A DNA stretch of 64,000 nt from Mesobacillus jeotgali (GTDB taxonomy: Bacteria > Bacillota > Bacilli > Bacillales > Cytobacillaceae). The notes under the pieces were generated by a model. It saw only the letters and a list, made by a program, of their open reading frames with translations. It searched no databases and was not told where the DNA came from. Where the stretch lies: assembly GCF_014856545.2 (NCBI RefSeq), contig NZ_CP109811.1, positions 3,652,001 through 3,716,000 of the forward strand, read 5' to 3'. Position numbers and translations under genes: made by a program. Below, one piece after another: positions 8,741 through 16,756 of this stretch. Position 1 is the first letter of the stretch. Each line of letters opens with the position of its first letter.

Positions 8741-9250
8741 CTAAATATCAAGATCAGTTTTCGGGCCATTATAGTCATTTTGCTTTTGATCCTTGTTCTG
8801 GCTGCTGTTCTGGCTGCTATCCTGGCTGTTCTGGTCCTTCTTGGACAACATTTGCTGGATTTTTTCCACCGCCTGAGGAGCCAGGTCTAGAATCTTCTCA
8901 TACAAATGTGTATTTTCATCAAGATGAAGCATTTTCACACCCCTGGAACTGACGATCAAGAAAGCAATTGGCGTGATAGAAACACCGCCCCCGCTTCCTC
9001 CTCCGAATGGGTGCTGTGCTCCTCCGGATTGTCCTCCAGAACCGCCTGAGCCACCTGAACCTCCCTTCGAGCTTTCCAACACGAACTCACTTCCACCTGC
9101 AGCAAAACCGAAACCTACCTTTGAAACTGTCAGGATTACACTTCCATCCGGTGTTTCTACGGGGTCCCCAATGATTGTGTTGACATCAATCATTTCTTTC
9201 AAGCTTTCCATGGCAGTTGTCATTAATCCTTGAATTGGATGGTCGGACAT
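8741..9250 (-). CDS. ytfJ: Spore protein YtfJ (GerW family)
   Basis: A 169-residue GerW-family protein, made in the forespore in B. subtilis and linked to germination. It begins MSDHPIQGLMTTAMESLKEM and has the family's NTIIGDPVETPDGSVILTVSKVG split across residues 24-46. A flexible glycine/serine-rich linker (about 60-90, GGSGG repeats) is followed by PIAFLIVSSRGVKML and a Gln/Asn/Ser-rich tail. The start has AGGAGG upstream. It lies just downstream of ytfI in the same direction and probably shares its transcript. The Gly-rich linker is normal for the family. Confidence 0.92.
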   Translation of the reverse strand: MSDHPIQGLMTTAMESLKEMIDVNTIIGDPVETPDGSVILTVSKVGFGFAAGGSEFVLESSKGGSGGSGGSGGQSGGAQHPFGGGSGGGVSITPIAFLIVSSRGVKMLHLDENTHLYEKILDLAPQAVEKIQQMLSKKDQNSQDSSQNSSQNKDQKQNDYNGPKTDLDI

Positions 9251-9268
9251 TCCTGTTTCCTCCTTAAT

Positions 9269-9963
9269 TTAGACAGAATTAGTATTTTCACCGGAAAGAG
9301 CGGATAATGGCTTTGATTTAAATTCAGGCCAGCCGCCTCTCCAATATTTAACCAGCTTTATACCTGCTAAAATAGCATGCCCGACTCTGACTTGTATCAT
9401 ACATTTAAAACTAGTAATTGATACGGTTTGCTGGAAGCTTGGTGTAATCGTCATGACAGGCATTTCTTTCATTTTCATATAGTTGCTCAGTACTCCAATG
9501 ACCCCTCCTTTGACTGCCCAAAAGGCACCCGTTAATACGCCTGTGGCTGCTGCGTCCGAAACGCCCACCACCGTATGCCACTCAATATTCCTGATCGTCA
9601 CCTTTTTTAAGAAATTCCGGATGATTTTATGGAGTCCGACGATGTGATTGATCAGCTGCTTGAAATCATGAAGGCTGCTTAGTAAATCATTTTTATCAAC
9701 CTGAGTGGTTTTTTGTTGTTTCATATTTTCATCGGGCCCTGATCTGACTTTTTGCTCGGCAATAATGGTAGGAGAATTATCATCAATTTTCACAACCGGA
9801 ACTTCGATCTTGAACTTGATTAATCCGCCCCAGGCTTTAATTGTTACCTTGAATGATCATTATCATTGCCGTGGAAATAATCTAAAAAAATCTTAACTTT
9901 TGTAAAAAGGATTATAAGTACAAGCACCGTGAGAAGCAGTATGGCCAGCAGCACCCATTTCAT
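9269..9963 (-). pseudogene. ytfI: YtfI (DUF2953) gene interrupted by a one-base frameshift
   Basis: The gene starts at ATG 9963 after a strong GGAGG site. Its first 39 codons give a membrane anchor (KWVLLAILLLTVLVLIILF) and then KVKIFLDYFHGNDNDHSR before a TAA. The rest of the family protein continues in another frame as KVTIKAWGGLIKFKIEVPVV and on to the stop at 9269. The downstream frame has its own stop just before the junction, so the missing base must lie within about 12 bases around 9846-9857. Restoring one base gives about 231 codons, close to the length I expect for YtfI. It is either a real mutation or a sequence error. The partner ytfJ is intact. Confidence 0.85.
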
Positions 9964-10004
9964 TGTCCTCCACAACCTTTCAGCTTATTATTATCAACAA
10001 AAAG

Positions 10005-10033
10005 GCAAAAAAATAAACCTGCCGCAGCAGGTT
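10005..10033 (-). terminator. Terminator after yteJ
   Basis: Minus strand: AACCTGC, loop TGCG, GCAGGTT, then TATTTTTTTG. It separates sppA-yteJ from ytfI. Confidence 0.85.
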
Positions 10034-10037
10034 CATT

Positions 10038-10676
10038 TTAACGTGGTTCATATATGACGGTTGTATCAGCAAACAGGTCATGCAGGCCCTGTTTCTTTTT
10101 CGTAAAAGCAACGACCACATACAAAATCATGATCGTCGCTGAAATGAAGCGGCCAACCCACTCGCGGAAAATAACGGTTCCCCATGTAAGCCCCTTTCCA
10201 TCCAGCTCCACCACTTTCAAGCCAAAGACCATTTTCCCAAGGGTTTGGCCAAAGAATTTTGTCATTAACACAAAATATAAATAGAAGACGACTGCAGTCG
10301 CGATGGTCATCGGCGAAAAAATTCCATCTTCAATCAACGATAGATCCAGTGCCCGGAATACAGGATTGATGATCATCCGGTTGATACTTCCGATGACAAT
10401 CAAGTCAAGCAGGTAGGCCCAGAAACGTGTCCAGAACCCGGCATAGAGACCGGCATATATATGATTCTCCGGTTCAAACCCGCCTTTTACATAAATATCA
10501 GCTTCCGGATTGCCCCGGGCTTGTAAATTTCCTGAATCAGACTGGAGTGTTGGGCGGTCGGTTTCCGCTTGATAGCCCGATCTGTTATCAGAGGGTTCAG
10601 AACTATTCATGATATCGTTGCCATCTTCCGTTTGAGACGGTACATTCTCCCGATCTTTAAAGTCATCCGAATTCAT
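10038..10676 (-). CDS. yteJ: RDD-family membrane protein YteJ
   Basis: A 212-residue RDD-family membrane protein. Residues 1-80 form a polar, acidic, Ser/Asp/Glu-rich cytoplasmic tail without similarity that I recognise. The RDD domain follows, beginning YAGFWTRFWAYLLDLIVIGS with the family's R-x-x-A-x-x-x-D pattern, and has about three membrane helices ending in a basic KKKQGLHDLFADT stretch typical of RDD proteins. The gene starts 12 bp after sppA, so the two form an operon as in B. subtilis. There, YteJ is reported to counteract SppA in lantibiotic resistance; that role is by homology. Confidence 0.88.
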   Translation of the reverse strand: MNSDDFKDRENVPSQTEDGNDIMNSSEPSDNRSGYQAETDRPTLQSDSGNLQARGNPEADIYVKGGFEPENHIYAGLYAGFWTRFWAYLLDLIVIGSINRMIINPVFRALDLSLIEDGIFSPMTIATAVVFYLYFVLMTKFFGQTLGKMVFGLKVVELDGKGLTWGTVIFREWVGRFISATIMILYVVVAFTKKKQGLHDLFADTTVIYEPR

Positions 10677-10688
10677 TTTTCCCCCTCC

Positions 10689-11699
10689 TTATTCCGCATA
10701 TAAATACATGAGGCGCGGAGAATTAGGCTGGGACAATAACTTCATCAAGCCTGCCATTTCTGCGTCTTTCCCCATGATTTTTTGGGCACCCATGCTGAAA
10801 AATGAACCGAATCCCAAGCTTTCTGTGTATTTAACAACAGTAGCGTCGCCAAGTTTTTGGTCCTTCCTGACACTGTCGATGACATCCTCAAGATAACCAA
10901 ACCCATCGATCAAATCCAGCTGCTTTGCCTGGCGCCCATCATAAATCCGGCCATCCGCAATTTCTTTTACCCGTTCAACAGACAGATCGCGCCCTTCCGA
11001 AATGACCTTTACGAATCCTTCATACGAATTGTCAATCATCGATTGCAGGATTTTGCGTTCATCTTCTGTCATCGGTCTGGATGGGCTCATGATATCCTTG
11101 TATGGCCCGCTTTTGATTGTCGTGAATTCAACTCCATACTTTTCCGCCAGACCTGCATAGTTAACTCCTTGCATGATAACACCCAGCGATCCGGTAAGCG
11201 TCTCAGGGCTTGCAAAGATTTTATCTGCTGGAGCAGACACATAATAACCGCCCGAAGCGGCCATTGACCCCATCGATACATAAACCGGTTTTTTCGTTTC
11301 CTTTTGGATTTCCTTGATCTTGTCATGGATTTGAGCACTTTCCACGACGCCGCCGCCAGGAGAGTTCACTTGCAGGATGATCGCCTTAACATCATCTGCT
11401 TCCTTGACATAATCCAGCTGTTCCAAGAACGCCCTGTGATTATAGAGCGGACTTTCAAAAAATGATTCAGCATCCCCAGTATCCTGGATCACTCCATTAA
11501 TGGACAATACTGCTATTTTGCTCAGCATGTCACCTTCTTCGATAATTTCTTCCGCAAACATTTCTTCCGAGACTGCAAACATATCTGTAAAAGCACTTTC
11601 TGCGTCACTGAAAGCGAATGTAGACAGAAGATTAATAACTGTTGATGCAATGAATAACCCGACGGCAATCCCTAAAGCCGCCCACCTTTTACCATTCAT
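10689..11699 (-). CDS. sppA: Signal peptide peptidase SppA
   Basis: A membrane-anchored serine protease of family S49 that degrades leftover signal peptides and takes part in envelope stress resistance. Residues 5-28 form the single N-terminal membrane anchor. The catalytic serine is in MGSMAASGGYY (Ser149), and the general-base lysine is in KSGPYKDIMSP (Lys201). The dyad spacing fits the 336-residue Gram-positive SppA type. VNSPGGGVVES near 111 forms the oxyanion region. It is followed at 12 bp by yteJ. Secure call. Confidence 0.95.
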   Translation of the reverse strand: MNGKRWAALGIAVGLFIASTVINLLSTFAFSDAESAFTDMFAVSEEMFAEEIIEEGDMLSKIAVLSINGVIQDTGDAESFFESPLYNHRAFLEQLDYVKEADDVKAIILQVNSPGGGVVESAQIHDKIKEIQKETKKPVYVSMGSMAASGGYYVSAPADKIFASPETLTGSLGVIMQGVNYAGLAEKYGVEFTTIKSGPYKDIMSPSRPMTEDERKILQSMIDNSYEGFVKVISEGRDLSVERVKEIADGRIYDGRQAKQLDLIDGFGYLEDVIDSVRKDQKLGDATVVKYTESLGFGSFFSMGAQKIMGKDAEMAGLMKLLSQPNSPRLMYLYAE

Positions 11700-11842
11700 C
11701 TTGAAGCCCCCTTGTAAGTTTCTGTACTTTCACAACCTTATGAAAAAATGATAAACTGATGTCAATAACATTTATTTTAGCAAAATTTTTTAAAAGTGGG
11801 TAAAAATATGGAAGAATTACATAATGTTTGGAGGAATTTATA

Positions 11843-12643
11843 ATGCCAGATCGCCGCAATATTTATTTTTACCATACGCCAGATACAACCATGTTGGAAA
11901 AAGTTGAGCCCTTATATGAACTGGCTCGCCGCTATGATTTTAATATTATAAATGACCATCGTACCGCAAATATCATCGTAAGCATTGGTGATGACGGTAC
12001 CTTTCTTCAGGCTGTCAGAAAGACAGGCTTCCGAGATGATTGTCTGTATGCCGGCATTTCGATCACCGGTTCCCTGAATATGTACTGCGATTTCCATCTT
12101 GAAGACACAGATAAAATGATTGAAGCAATCACAAATGCCCAAATCGAGGTCAGGCGCTACCCGACCATCGAGGTAACAATCGATGAAGAGACAACTTTTG
12201 GCTGCCTGAATGAGTTCAGCGTCCGTTCAGCAATCATCAAAGCTTTTGTGATGGATGTATTCATCGACGACAAGCATTTTGAAACATTCCGTGGTGACGG
12301 GATGATCGTCGCAACTCCTACAGGAAGTACAGCGTACAACAAGTCGGTTAATGGCGCAGTTGTCGACCCGCTGCTCCCTTGCATGCAGGTGAGCGAGCTC
12401 GCTTCAGTCAATAACAACCATTACCGGACACTCGGCTCATCTTTCATCCTCAGCGGTGACCGCAAGCTTACCTTCAAGGTTGCCCAGGACGGCAATGATT
12501 ATCCAATCATGGGGATGGACAACGAAGCGGTGAGCATCCAGCATGTCGAAAAATTTGATGTGAAGCTGAGCAACAAAATCATCAAGACTGTCAAACTTAA
12601 GGACAACTCTTTCTGGGAAAAAGTGAAGAGAACCTTTTTATAA
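11843..12643 (+). CDS. ppnKB: NAD kinase (second, PpnKB/NadK2 type)
   Basis: Phosphorylates NAD to NADP. The 266-residue product aligns throughout with B. subtilis YtdI as I recall it: GDGMIVATPTGSTAYNKS, then the C-terminal GDRKLTFKVAQDGND. The family GGDGT motif reads GDDGT here (residues 49-53). ATG 11843 is chosen because GGAGG sits eight bases before it; an upstream TTG at 11828 would overlap that ribosome site. It is divergent from sppA and ends at a bidirectional terminator. The main NAD kinase gene of Bacillus would lie elsewhere in the genome. Confidence 0.92.
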   Translation: MPDRRNIYFYHTPDTTMLEKVEPLYELARRYDFNIINDHRTANIIVSIGDDGTFLQAVRKTGFRDDCLYAGISITGSLNMYCDFHLEDTDKMIEAITNAQIEVRRYPTIEVTIDEETTFGCLNEFSVRSAIIKAFVMDVFIDDKHFETFRGDGMIVATPTGSTAYNKSVNGAVVDPLLPCMQVSELASVNNNHYRTLGSSFILSGDRKLTFKVAQDGNDYPIMGMDNEAVSIQHVEKFDVKLSNKIIKTVKLKDNSFWEKVKRTFL

Positions 12644-12657
12644 GCAGCAAGTCTTAG

Positions 12658-12692
12658 ACAAAAAAAGCCCAGGGTGAACTCTGGGCTTTTTA
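12658..12692. terminator. Bidirectional terminator between ppnKB and the 12709-12912 gene
   Basis: AAAAAAGCCCAGGG, short loop, CTCTGGGCTTTTT. A/T runs on both sides serve both converging genes. Confidence 0.88.
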
Positions 12693-12708
12693 GGTATGGA
12701 CCTTTCTA

Positions 12709-12912
12709 TCAATCAATATTAGTGAGTTTGTGCCTTTTCTGAGCCTGCCAGGTATTGACCAATCTTGGAACTCCTGCTAATAAACTCACCATAAAACTCC
12801 ACATCACATATCTCCATTCTCCTGTGAATACAGAGACTCCAAGAAAGAAAACAAGCTGTCCAACAAGCGCAAACCAAGTAGCAATCCAGGCAATCCTTAA
12901 ATTCTCCTTCAT
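12709..12912 (-). CDS. Small two-helix membrane protein of unknown function
   Basis: A 67-residue protein (MKENLRIAWIATWFALVGQL at the start) with two predicted membrane helices, about residues 7-28 and 36-50, and a basic C-terminal tail WQAQKRHKLTNID. A GGGAG ribosome site lies seven bases before the ATG. It stands alone between the NAD kinase terminator and rarD. I recognise no family; the membrane pattern, ribosome site and flanking terminator make it a plausible real gene. Confidence 0.6.
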   Translation of the reverse strand: MKENLRIAWIATWFALVGQLVFFLGVSVFTGEWRYVMWSFMVSLLAGVPRLVNTWQAQKRHKLTNID

Positions 12913-12987
12913 TTCACCACTCCCGACTAAGCAATCTATTCCGTTATCATTTTAACATATTTTTCCTTTATTTACATCTTCACAATT

Positions 12988-13018
12988 AGAAAAGAGCTGC
13001 GGAATCTTCCGCAGCTCA
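12988..13018 (-). terminator. Terminator of rarD
   Basis: Minus strand: GAGCTGCGGA, loop, TCCGCAGCTC, then TTTTC. A perfect ten-base stem. Confidence 0.88.
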
Positions 13019-13023
13019 CTTTT

Positions 13024-13959
13024 TTACATAGGCATTCCTTTTTCTTTTTTCCACTTAACCGTCAAAGCTGCGGCCATCTTAGTTCTTGATAGAGAGTAGA
13101 GAATCAATGCCGACCAGATAAAGGTAAAGGCCAGCAGGTGGACGGACGAGAATGTTTCGTGATAGACGAAAACTCCAAGGATGAGCGTCAATGTTGGAGC
13201 AATATACTGCAGGATCCCCAGTGTTGCGAGCGGAATCCTTTGCGCTCCTTTTGCGAAAAACAGCAAGGGAACTGCCGTAGCCGCCCCTGCACCTGCAAGC
13301 AGCAGGGTCGTCGACATTGAACCCGAAAACAGGGAGTTCGTTCCCTGGATCATAAGGTAGCCAATGTAGATAGCTGCGAGCGGCATAACGACCAGTGTTT
13401 CGAGCGCAAGCCCAACAGCGAAATCCACCTTTATCAGTTTCTTCGCCAATCCGTACAGGCCAAAAGAGATTGCAAGTGTTAAAGCGATCCATGGAAATTG
13501 TCCGTAAGAAATTGTCATAATCAGCACACCGATTCCTGCAAGCGCAAACGATATATATTGCAGCAAGGAAAGACGTTCCTTCAGGAATACCATCCCTAGC
13601 AGGACGCTTACGAGCGGATTGATATAATATCCCAGGCTTGCTTCGATCATCTGGTCTGTATTGACTGCCCAGATATACATGAACCAGTTAATACTGATCA
13701 GCATCGATGCCACAGCCAGGGCGGCTAGTTGCTTCTTATTTTGGGCCAACCCTAGCAATGTCCCGGTGAAAAGTCCCCATTTCTTATTAAGGACTAGAAT
13801 GGCAGCAATGAAGAAAAACGACCAGAACACACGGTTAGCAAGGATTTCATCAGCATTTACATGATTCAATAGCTTCCAATAAACAGGAAGGACACCCCAT
13901 AATATATAAGAAAAAGCTGCGTACAAAACTCCAGCTTGTTGTTCGGTCCTTTTATCCAT
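13024..13959 (-). CDS. rarD: RarD-type EamA-family transporter
   Basis: A 311-residue drug/metabolite transporter of the RarD group (EamA family) with about ten membrane helices in two repeated halves. The start GVLYAAFSYILWGVLPVYWK and the NRVFWSFFF segment near residue 42 are characteristic, as is IEASLGYYINPLVSVLLG near 105-122. Substrates of this group are poorly known; chloramphenicol or antibiotic exporter labels come from E. coli rarD and should not be over-read. It is monocistronic with its own terminator. Its upstream side faces tandem array 3. Confidence 0.9.
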   Translation of the reverse strand: MDKRTEQQAGVLYAAFSYILWGVLPVYWKLLNHVNADEILANRVFWSFFFIAAILVLNKKWGLFTGTLLGLAQNKKQLAALAVASMLISINWFMYIWAVNTDQMIEASLGYYINPLVSVLLGMVFLKERLSLLQYISFALAGIGVLIMTISYGQFPWIALTLAISFGLYGLAKKLIKVDFAVGLALETLVVMPLAAIYIGYLMIQGTNSLFSGSMSTTLLLAGAGAATAVPLLFFAKGAQRIPLATLGILQYIAPTLTLILGVFVYHETFSSVHLLAFTFIWSALILYSLSRTKMAAALTVKWKKEKGMPM

Positions 13960-14084
13960 CCGAACAGCCCCCTAATCTTTCTAGACTCGAAATAATATCA
14001 TTATAAAGGTGGAAGCTAGGACTGACAATCATTTTTTTTAGGTTAATTGCAGACAAAATTTGCGGATACCTCTACTTCTTGCTT

Positions 14085-14215
14085 CACCGTAAGGGCAATG
14101 GATGTCGCTTTTTTCTGATTCTGCACCTTTTTGTGTCTCCATTAGGGCGATGGATGTCTCTTTCTCTTGATCCAGCATCTTTAGTGCCTCCATACGCGGA
14201 ATGGCTTCGGCTTTT
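14085..14215. repeat. Tandem array 3: about three diverged ~52-bp units
   Basis: GGGCAATGGATGTC at 14093 recurs as GGGCGATGGATGTC at 14145 (step 52) and, degraded, as CGCGGAATGGCT near 14195 (step about 50). Between them lie T/C-rich stretches ending TCTCCATTA or CCTCCATAC. AATGGA and TCCATT form short inverted arms. The array lies between rarD and the HesB-like gene. Confidence 0.82.
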
Positions 14216-14221
14216 CTCATA

Positions 14222-14250
14222 AAAAAATAACCCATACTTGGGTTATTTTA
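14222..14250 (-). terminator. Terminator of the HesB-like gene
   Basis: Minus strand: AATAACCCA, loop, TGGGTTATT, then TTTTT. The upstream arm contains the stop codon of the gene. Confidence 0.85.
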
Positions 14251-14563
14251 CATTTCGTGGTTTAAGCTTGAAGTTATAGCCAAATGTCTCTTCAGCCGAG
14301 GATATTTTATAGCCAAACCCTGGCTTGAAATCCAGGAAGATTTTATCCGGGAGAGATTCCACAGACTTTTTTGGCACGAAAAAGTTAATGCCGCTTTCTG
14401 TTATCACTTCATCATCAGCCTGCTTTTCCTCTATTTGCAGTTGGATGTCCGTTGCGATCGAACATGTTCCAACAAACTCTGCAAGAATTCTTATTCCTTC
14501 GTTTTCGCTGAATTGGACCTTGTTTAACTCTTCTAGTGCAGCCTTCCTGATTTCGATTTCCAT
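14243..14563 (-). CDS. HesB/IscA-like protein (YqkB-type)
   Basis: A 106-residue protein of the iron-sulfur cluster biosynthesis (HesB/IscA) fold. The start EIEIRKAALEELNKVQ and the later ESGINFFVPKKSVESLPDKI match the fold's strand pattern. However, it has only one cysteine (in EFVGTCSIATD) and lacks the C-terminal C-x-C of true A-type scaffolds, like the B. subtilis YqkB/YneR group. It therefore probably does not carry clusters in the classical way. It is monocistronic; the stop is embedded in the terminator hairpin. Confidence 0.75.
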   Translation of the reverse strand: MEIEIRKAALEELNKVQFSENEGIRILAEFVGTCSIATDIQLQIEEKQADDEVITESGINFFVPKKSVESLPDKIFLDFKPGFGYKISSAEETFGYNFKLKPRNVK

Positions 14564-14643
14564 AGATGATCACCCTTTCTATTTTAAATATACCCAAGTT
14601 TTCATCCTCAACGCATCCGTTGCATTTCCCTATGTGTAAAATA

Positions 14644-14672
14644 CAAAAAGCAGACACTTGGCCTGCTTTTTG
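14644..14672 (-). terminator. Terminator of ytcI
   Basis: Minus strand: CAAAAAGCAGG ... CTGCTTTTTG, a nine- to ten-base A/T-rich stem with an internal loop, ending in T residues just after the ytcI stop. Confidence 0.75.
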
Positions 14673-14682
14673 TTATTACTAT

Positions 14683-16263
14683 TTATTTTGCACCTTCCAA
14701 TTCCTTCTTGCGCAATTCGATGCGGCGAATTTTACCGGAAGTTGTCTTTGGGAGTTCTTCAAGAAACTCAATTTTCCGTGGGTACTTATATGGTGCGGTC
14801 AATTCTTTTACGTGCTGCTGCAGCTCAGCAACAAGGTTCTCCTGTTCAGGACTGACACCGTCACGCAGGACAACAAAGGCTTTGACGATATGGCCGCGAA
14901 TTTCATCAGGTGATGCGACCACAGCACATTCTTTAACATAAGGGTGTTTTACCAGGGCATCCTCTACTTCGAAAGGCCCGATCGTATAACCAGAGCTGAT
15001 GATGATGTCATCGCCGCGTCCCTCAAACCAGAAGTAGCCTTCTTCATCTTTGCTCGCTTTGTCTCCTGTTACATAGTAATCGCCGCGGAACTGCATCGCT
15101 GTCCGCTCAGGATCCTTGTAATAGTTTTTGAATAGTGCTGGTGTTTCAACATGGACTGCGATATCCCCGACTTCTCCTGGAGCACAAGGCTGACCGTTTT
15201 CATTGATAATTTCGACGCGGTTTCCAGGCGTTGGCTTGCCCATCGACCCCGGTCTTAGTTCCATGCCTTTCGTTACGCCGACAAGCAGAGTATTTTCCGT
15301 CTGTCCATATCCATCACGCACTTCAACATTGAAATGCTTTTTAAATGTATCAATTACTTCACGGTTAAGCGGCTCTCCTGCAGAAACAGCACTGTGGAGC
15401 CCTGGCAGATTAAAGTCACTTAAGTTTTCTACCTTTGCCATCAGACGGTACTCCGTCGGTGTGCAGCAAAGGACATTCACATTGTATTTTTGCAAAAGTG
15501 ATAAATATTTTTGCGGCTCGAACTTGCCCTGGTAAACCAGGCCGGTTGCTCCTGTGCCCATAACCGATAAAAATGGACTCCAGATCCACTTTTGCCAGCC
15601 AGGACCGGCAGTTGCCCAGACCGTGTCACCATCCTGAATGCCAAGCCAGTTTGTCGCTGCTGTGCGAAGATGCGCATATGCCCATCCATGTGTATGGACG
15701 ACTCCCTTTGGATTGCCGGTCGTTCCGGATGTATAGCTGAGGAATGCCATATCATCTCGTTCTGTATTTGCCAGCTGAAGCTCATCCGATGCTGTTTGCA
15801 TTTCTTCATCAAGATGGATCCAGCCTTCTTTCTCGTCTCCAATAACGAACTTTGGCAGGCTATCGGCTTCTTCGATTCCAGCGAATTCATTTGTAAAAGG
15901 TGCATAGCTGACAATTGCTTTTACATCACCATGGTTGATTCGATATTGAAAATCTTTCGTTCTTAGCATTTCCGAACTAGGAATGACGACCAATCCCGTT
16001 TTCAACGACGCAATATATACCTGGTAGGCCTCAATCAATCTTGGCACGACGACCAGCACGACATCCCCTTGCTGCAAACCATGTTTCAAGAAAACGTTTC
16101 CAATTCTATTCGCATTATTGAGTAGTTCTCGATATGTAATCTCTTTTGTACTTCCTGCTTCATTTTCCCAGATAATCGCTTTTCTTTCCTGGTCCTGTGC
16201 GTAACGCTCCATTTCTGACACCAGATTATACTTTTGCGGCGCAATCAATTGTTCCCTGTTCAT
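14683..16263 (-). CDS. ytcI: AMP-forming acyl-CoA synthetase YtcI
   Basis: A 526-residue member of the ANL superfamily that activates a carboxylic acid to its CoA ester through an acyl-AMP. The P-loop YTSGTTGNPKG is at 177-187, DGYGQTE is near 335 and the C-terminal catalytic lysine lies in PKTTSGKIRRIEL. Overall it resembles medium-chain acyl-CoA synthetases more than acetyl-CoA synthetase, so a short/medium-chain acid is the likely substrate. ATG 16263 is chosen for the GGGGGAAG site in front; an open frame extends to 16338. It shares ancestry with acsA in this window but is shorter at the N-terminus. Confidence 0.88.
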   Translation of the reverse strand: MNREQLIAPQKYNLVSEMERYAQDQERKAIIWENEAGSTKEITYRELLNNANRIGNVFLKHGLQQGDVVLVVVPRLIEAYQVYIASLKTGLVVIPSSEMLRTKDFQYRINHGDVKAIVSYAPFTNEFAGIEEADSLPKFVIGDEKEGWIHLDEEMQTASDELQLANTERDDMAFLSYTSGTTGNPKGVVHTHGWAYAHLRTAATNWLGIQDGDTVWATAGPGWQKWIWSPFLSVMGTGATGLVYQGKFEPQKYLSLLQKYNVNVLCCTPTEYRLMAKVENLSDFNLPGLHSAVSAGEPLNREVIDTFKKHFNVEVRDGYGQTENTLLVGVTKGMELRPGSMGKPTPGNRVEIINENGQPCAPGEVGDIAVHVETPALFKNYYKDPERTAMQFRGDYYVTGDKASKDEEGYFWFEGRGDDIIISSGYTIGPFEVEDALVKHPYVKECAVVASPDEIRGHIVKAFVVLRDGVSPEQENLVAELQQHVKELTAPYKYPRKIEFLEELPKTTSGKIRRIELRKKELEGAK

Positions 16264-16404
16264 ACTCTTCCCCCTACTCATGTTTTTTTTAGGCTGTTCC
16301 GCATAGCGAATCATTGCCTGTCTATCCCCACTTTTCATTATACAAAATTATTTAAAAATTTAAAATTATATGATAACACTTTTTTAATATAATAAATTGC
16401 AACA

Positions 16405-16434
16405 AAAAAAGAGCAGGGCATCTGCCCTGCTCCT
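16405..16434 (-). terminator. Terminator of sspA
   Basis: Minus strand: GAGCAGGGC, loop AGAT, GCCCTGCTC, then TTTTTTTG. Very strong. Confidence 0.92.
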
Positions 16435-16458
16435 TGTAGCCATATTATTAATTTTTAA

Positions 16459-16665
16459 TTAGCGAGAGAATCCGCCACCAAGTTGTTGTTCAGCCATTTG
16501 AACCAAACGCTTAGTGATCTCTCCACCTACAGAACCGTTAGCGCGAGAAGTAGTTTCTCCGCCCAACTGTACACCAAATTCAGAAGCGATTTCGTACTTC
16601 ATTTGGTCAAGAGCTTGTGATACTCCAGGTACTAGAAGTTGATTTGAGCTGTTGTTGTTTGCCAT
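16459..16665 (-). CDS. sspA: Alpha/beta-type small acid-soluble spore protein
   Basis: A 68-residue SASP that coats DNA in the dormant spore and protects it from UV and other damage. It is recognised by [20 protein letters not shown], which contains the GPR protease site, and by [21 protein letters not shown], which is the second family signature. ATG 16665 follows a consensus AAGGAGGTG. A sigma-G-like promoter lies just upstream and a strong terminator downstream, so it is a forespore single-gene unit. The symbol follows synteny between thiI and ytcI. Confidence 0.95.
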   Translation of the reverse strand: MANNNSSNQLLVPGVSQALDQMKYEIASEFGVQLGGETTSRANGSVGGEITKRLVQMAEQQLGGGFSR

Positions 16666-16687
16666 GTGTTTCACCTCCTTGTGAGTA

Positions 16688-16718
16688 TAGAATGTGTAGA
16701 AACACATGGCTTAATTCA
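16688..16718 (-). promoter_or_regulatory. Sigma-G-type promoter of sspA
   Basis: Minus strand: -35 TGAATT at 16713-16718, 18-base spacer, -10 CATTCTA at 16688-16694. Compare the sigma-G consensus TGMATA and CATACTA with a 17-18 spacer. Location and gene function fit. Confidence 0.8.
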
Positions 16719-16756
16719 AAACTTTAATTGGTAATTGTTCACAAATTTATCATAAT

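Noticed and set aside
8677..8952. 91-residue plus-strand frame
   Set aside because: Shadow of the Gly/Ser/Gln-rich ytfJ coding sequence; Cys/Pro-rich composition reflects that.
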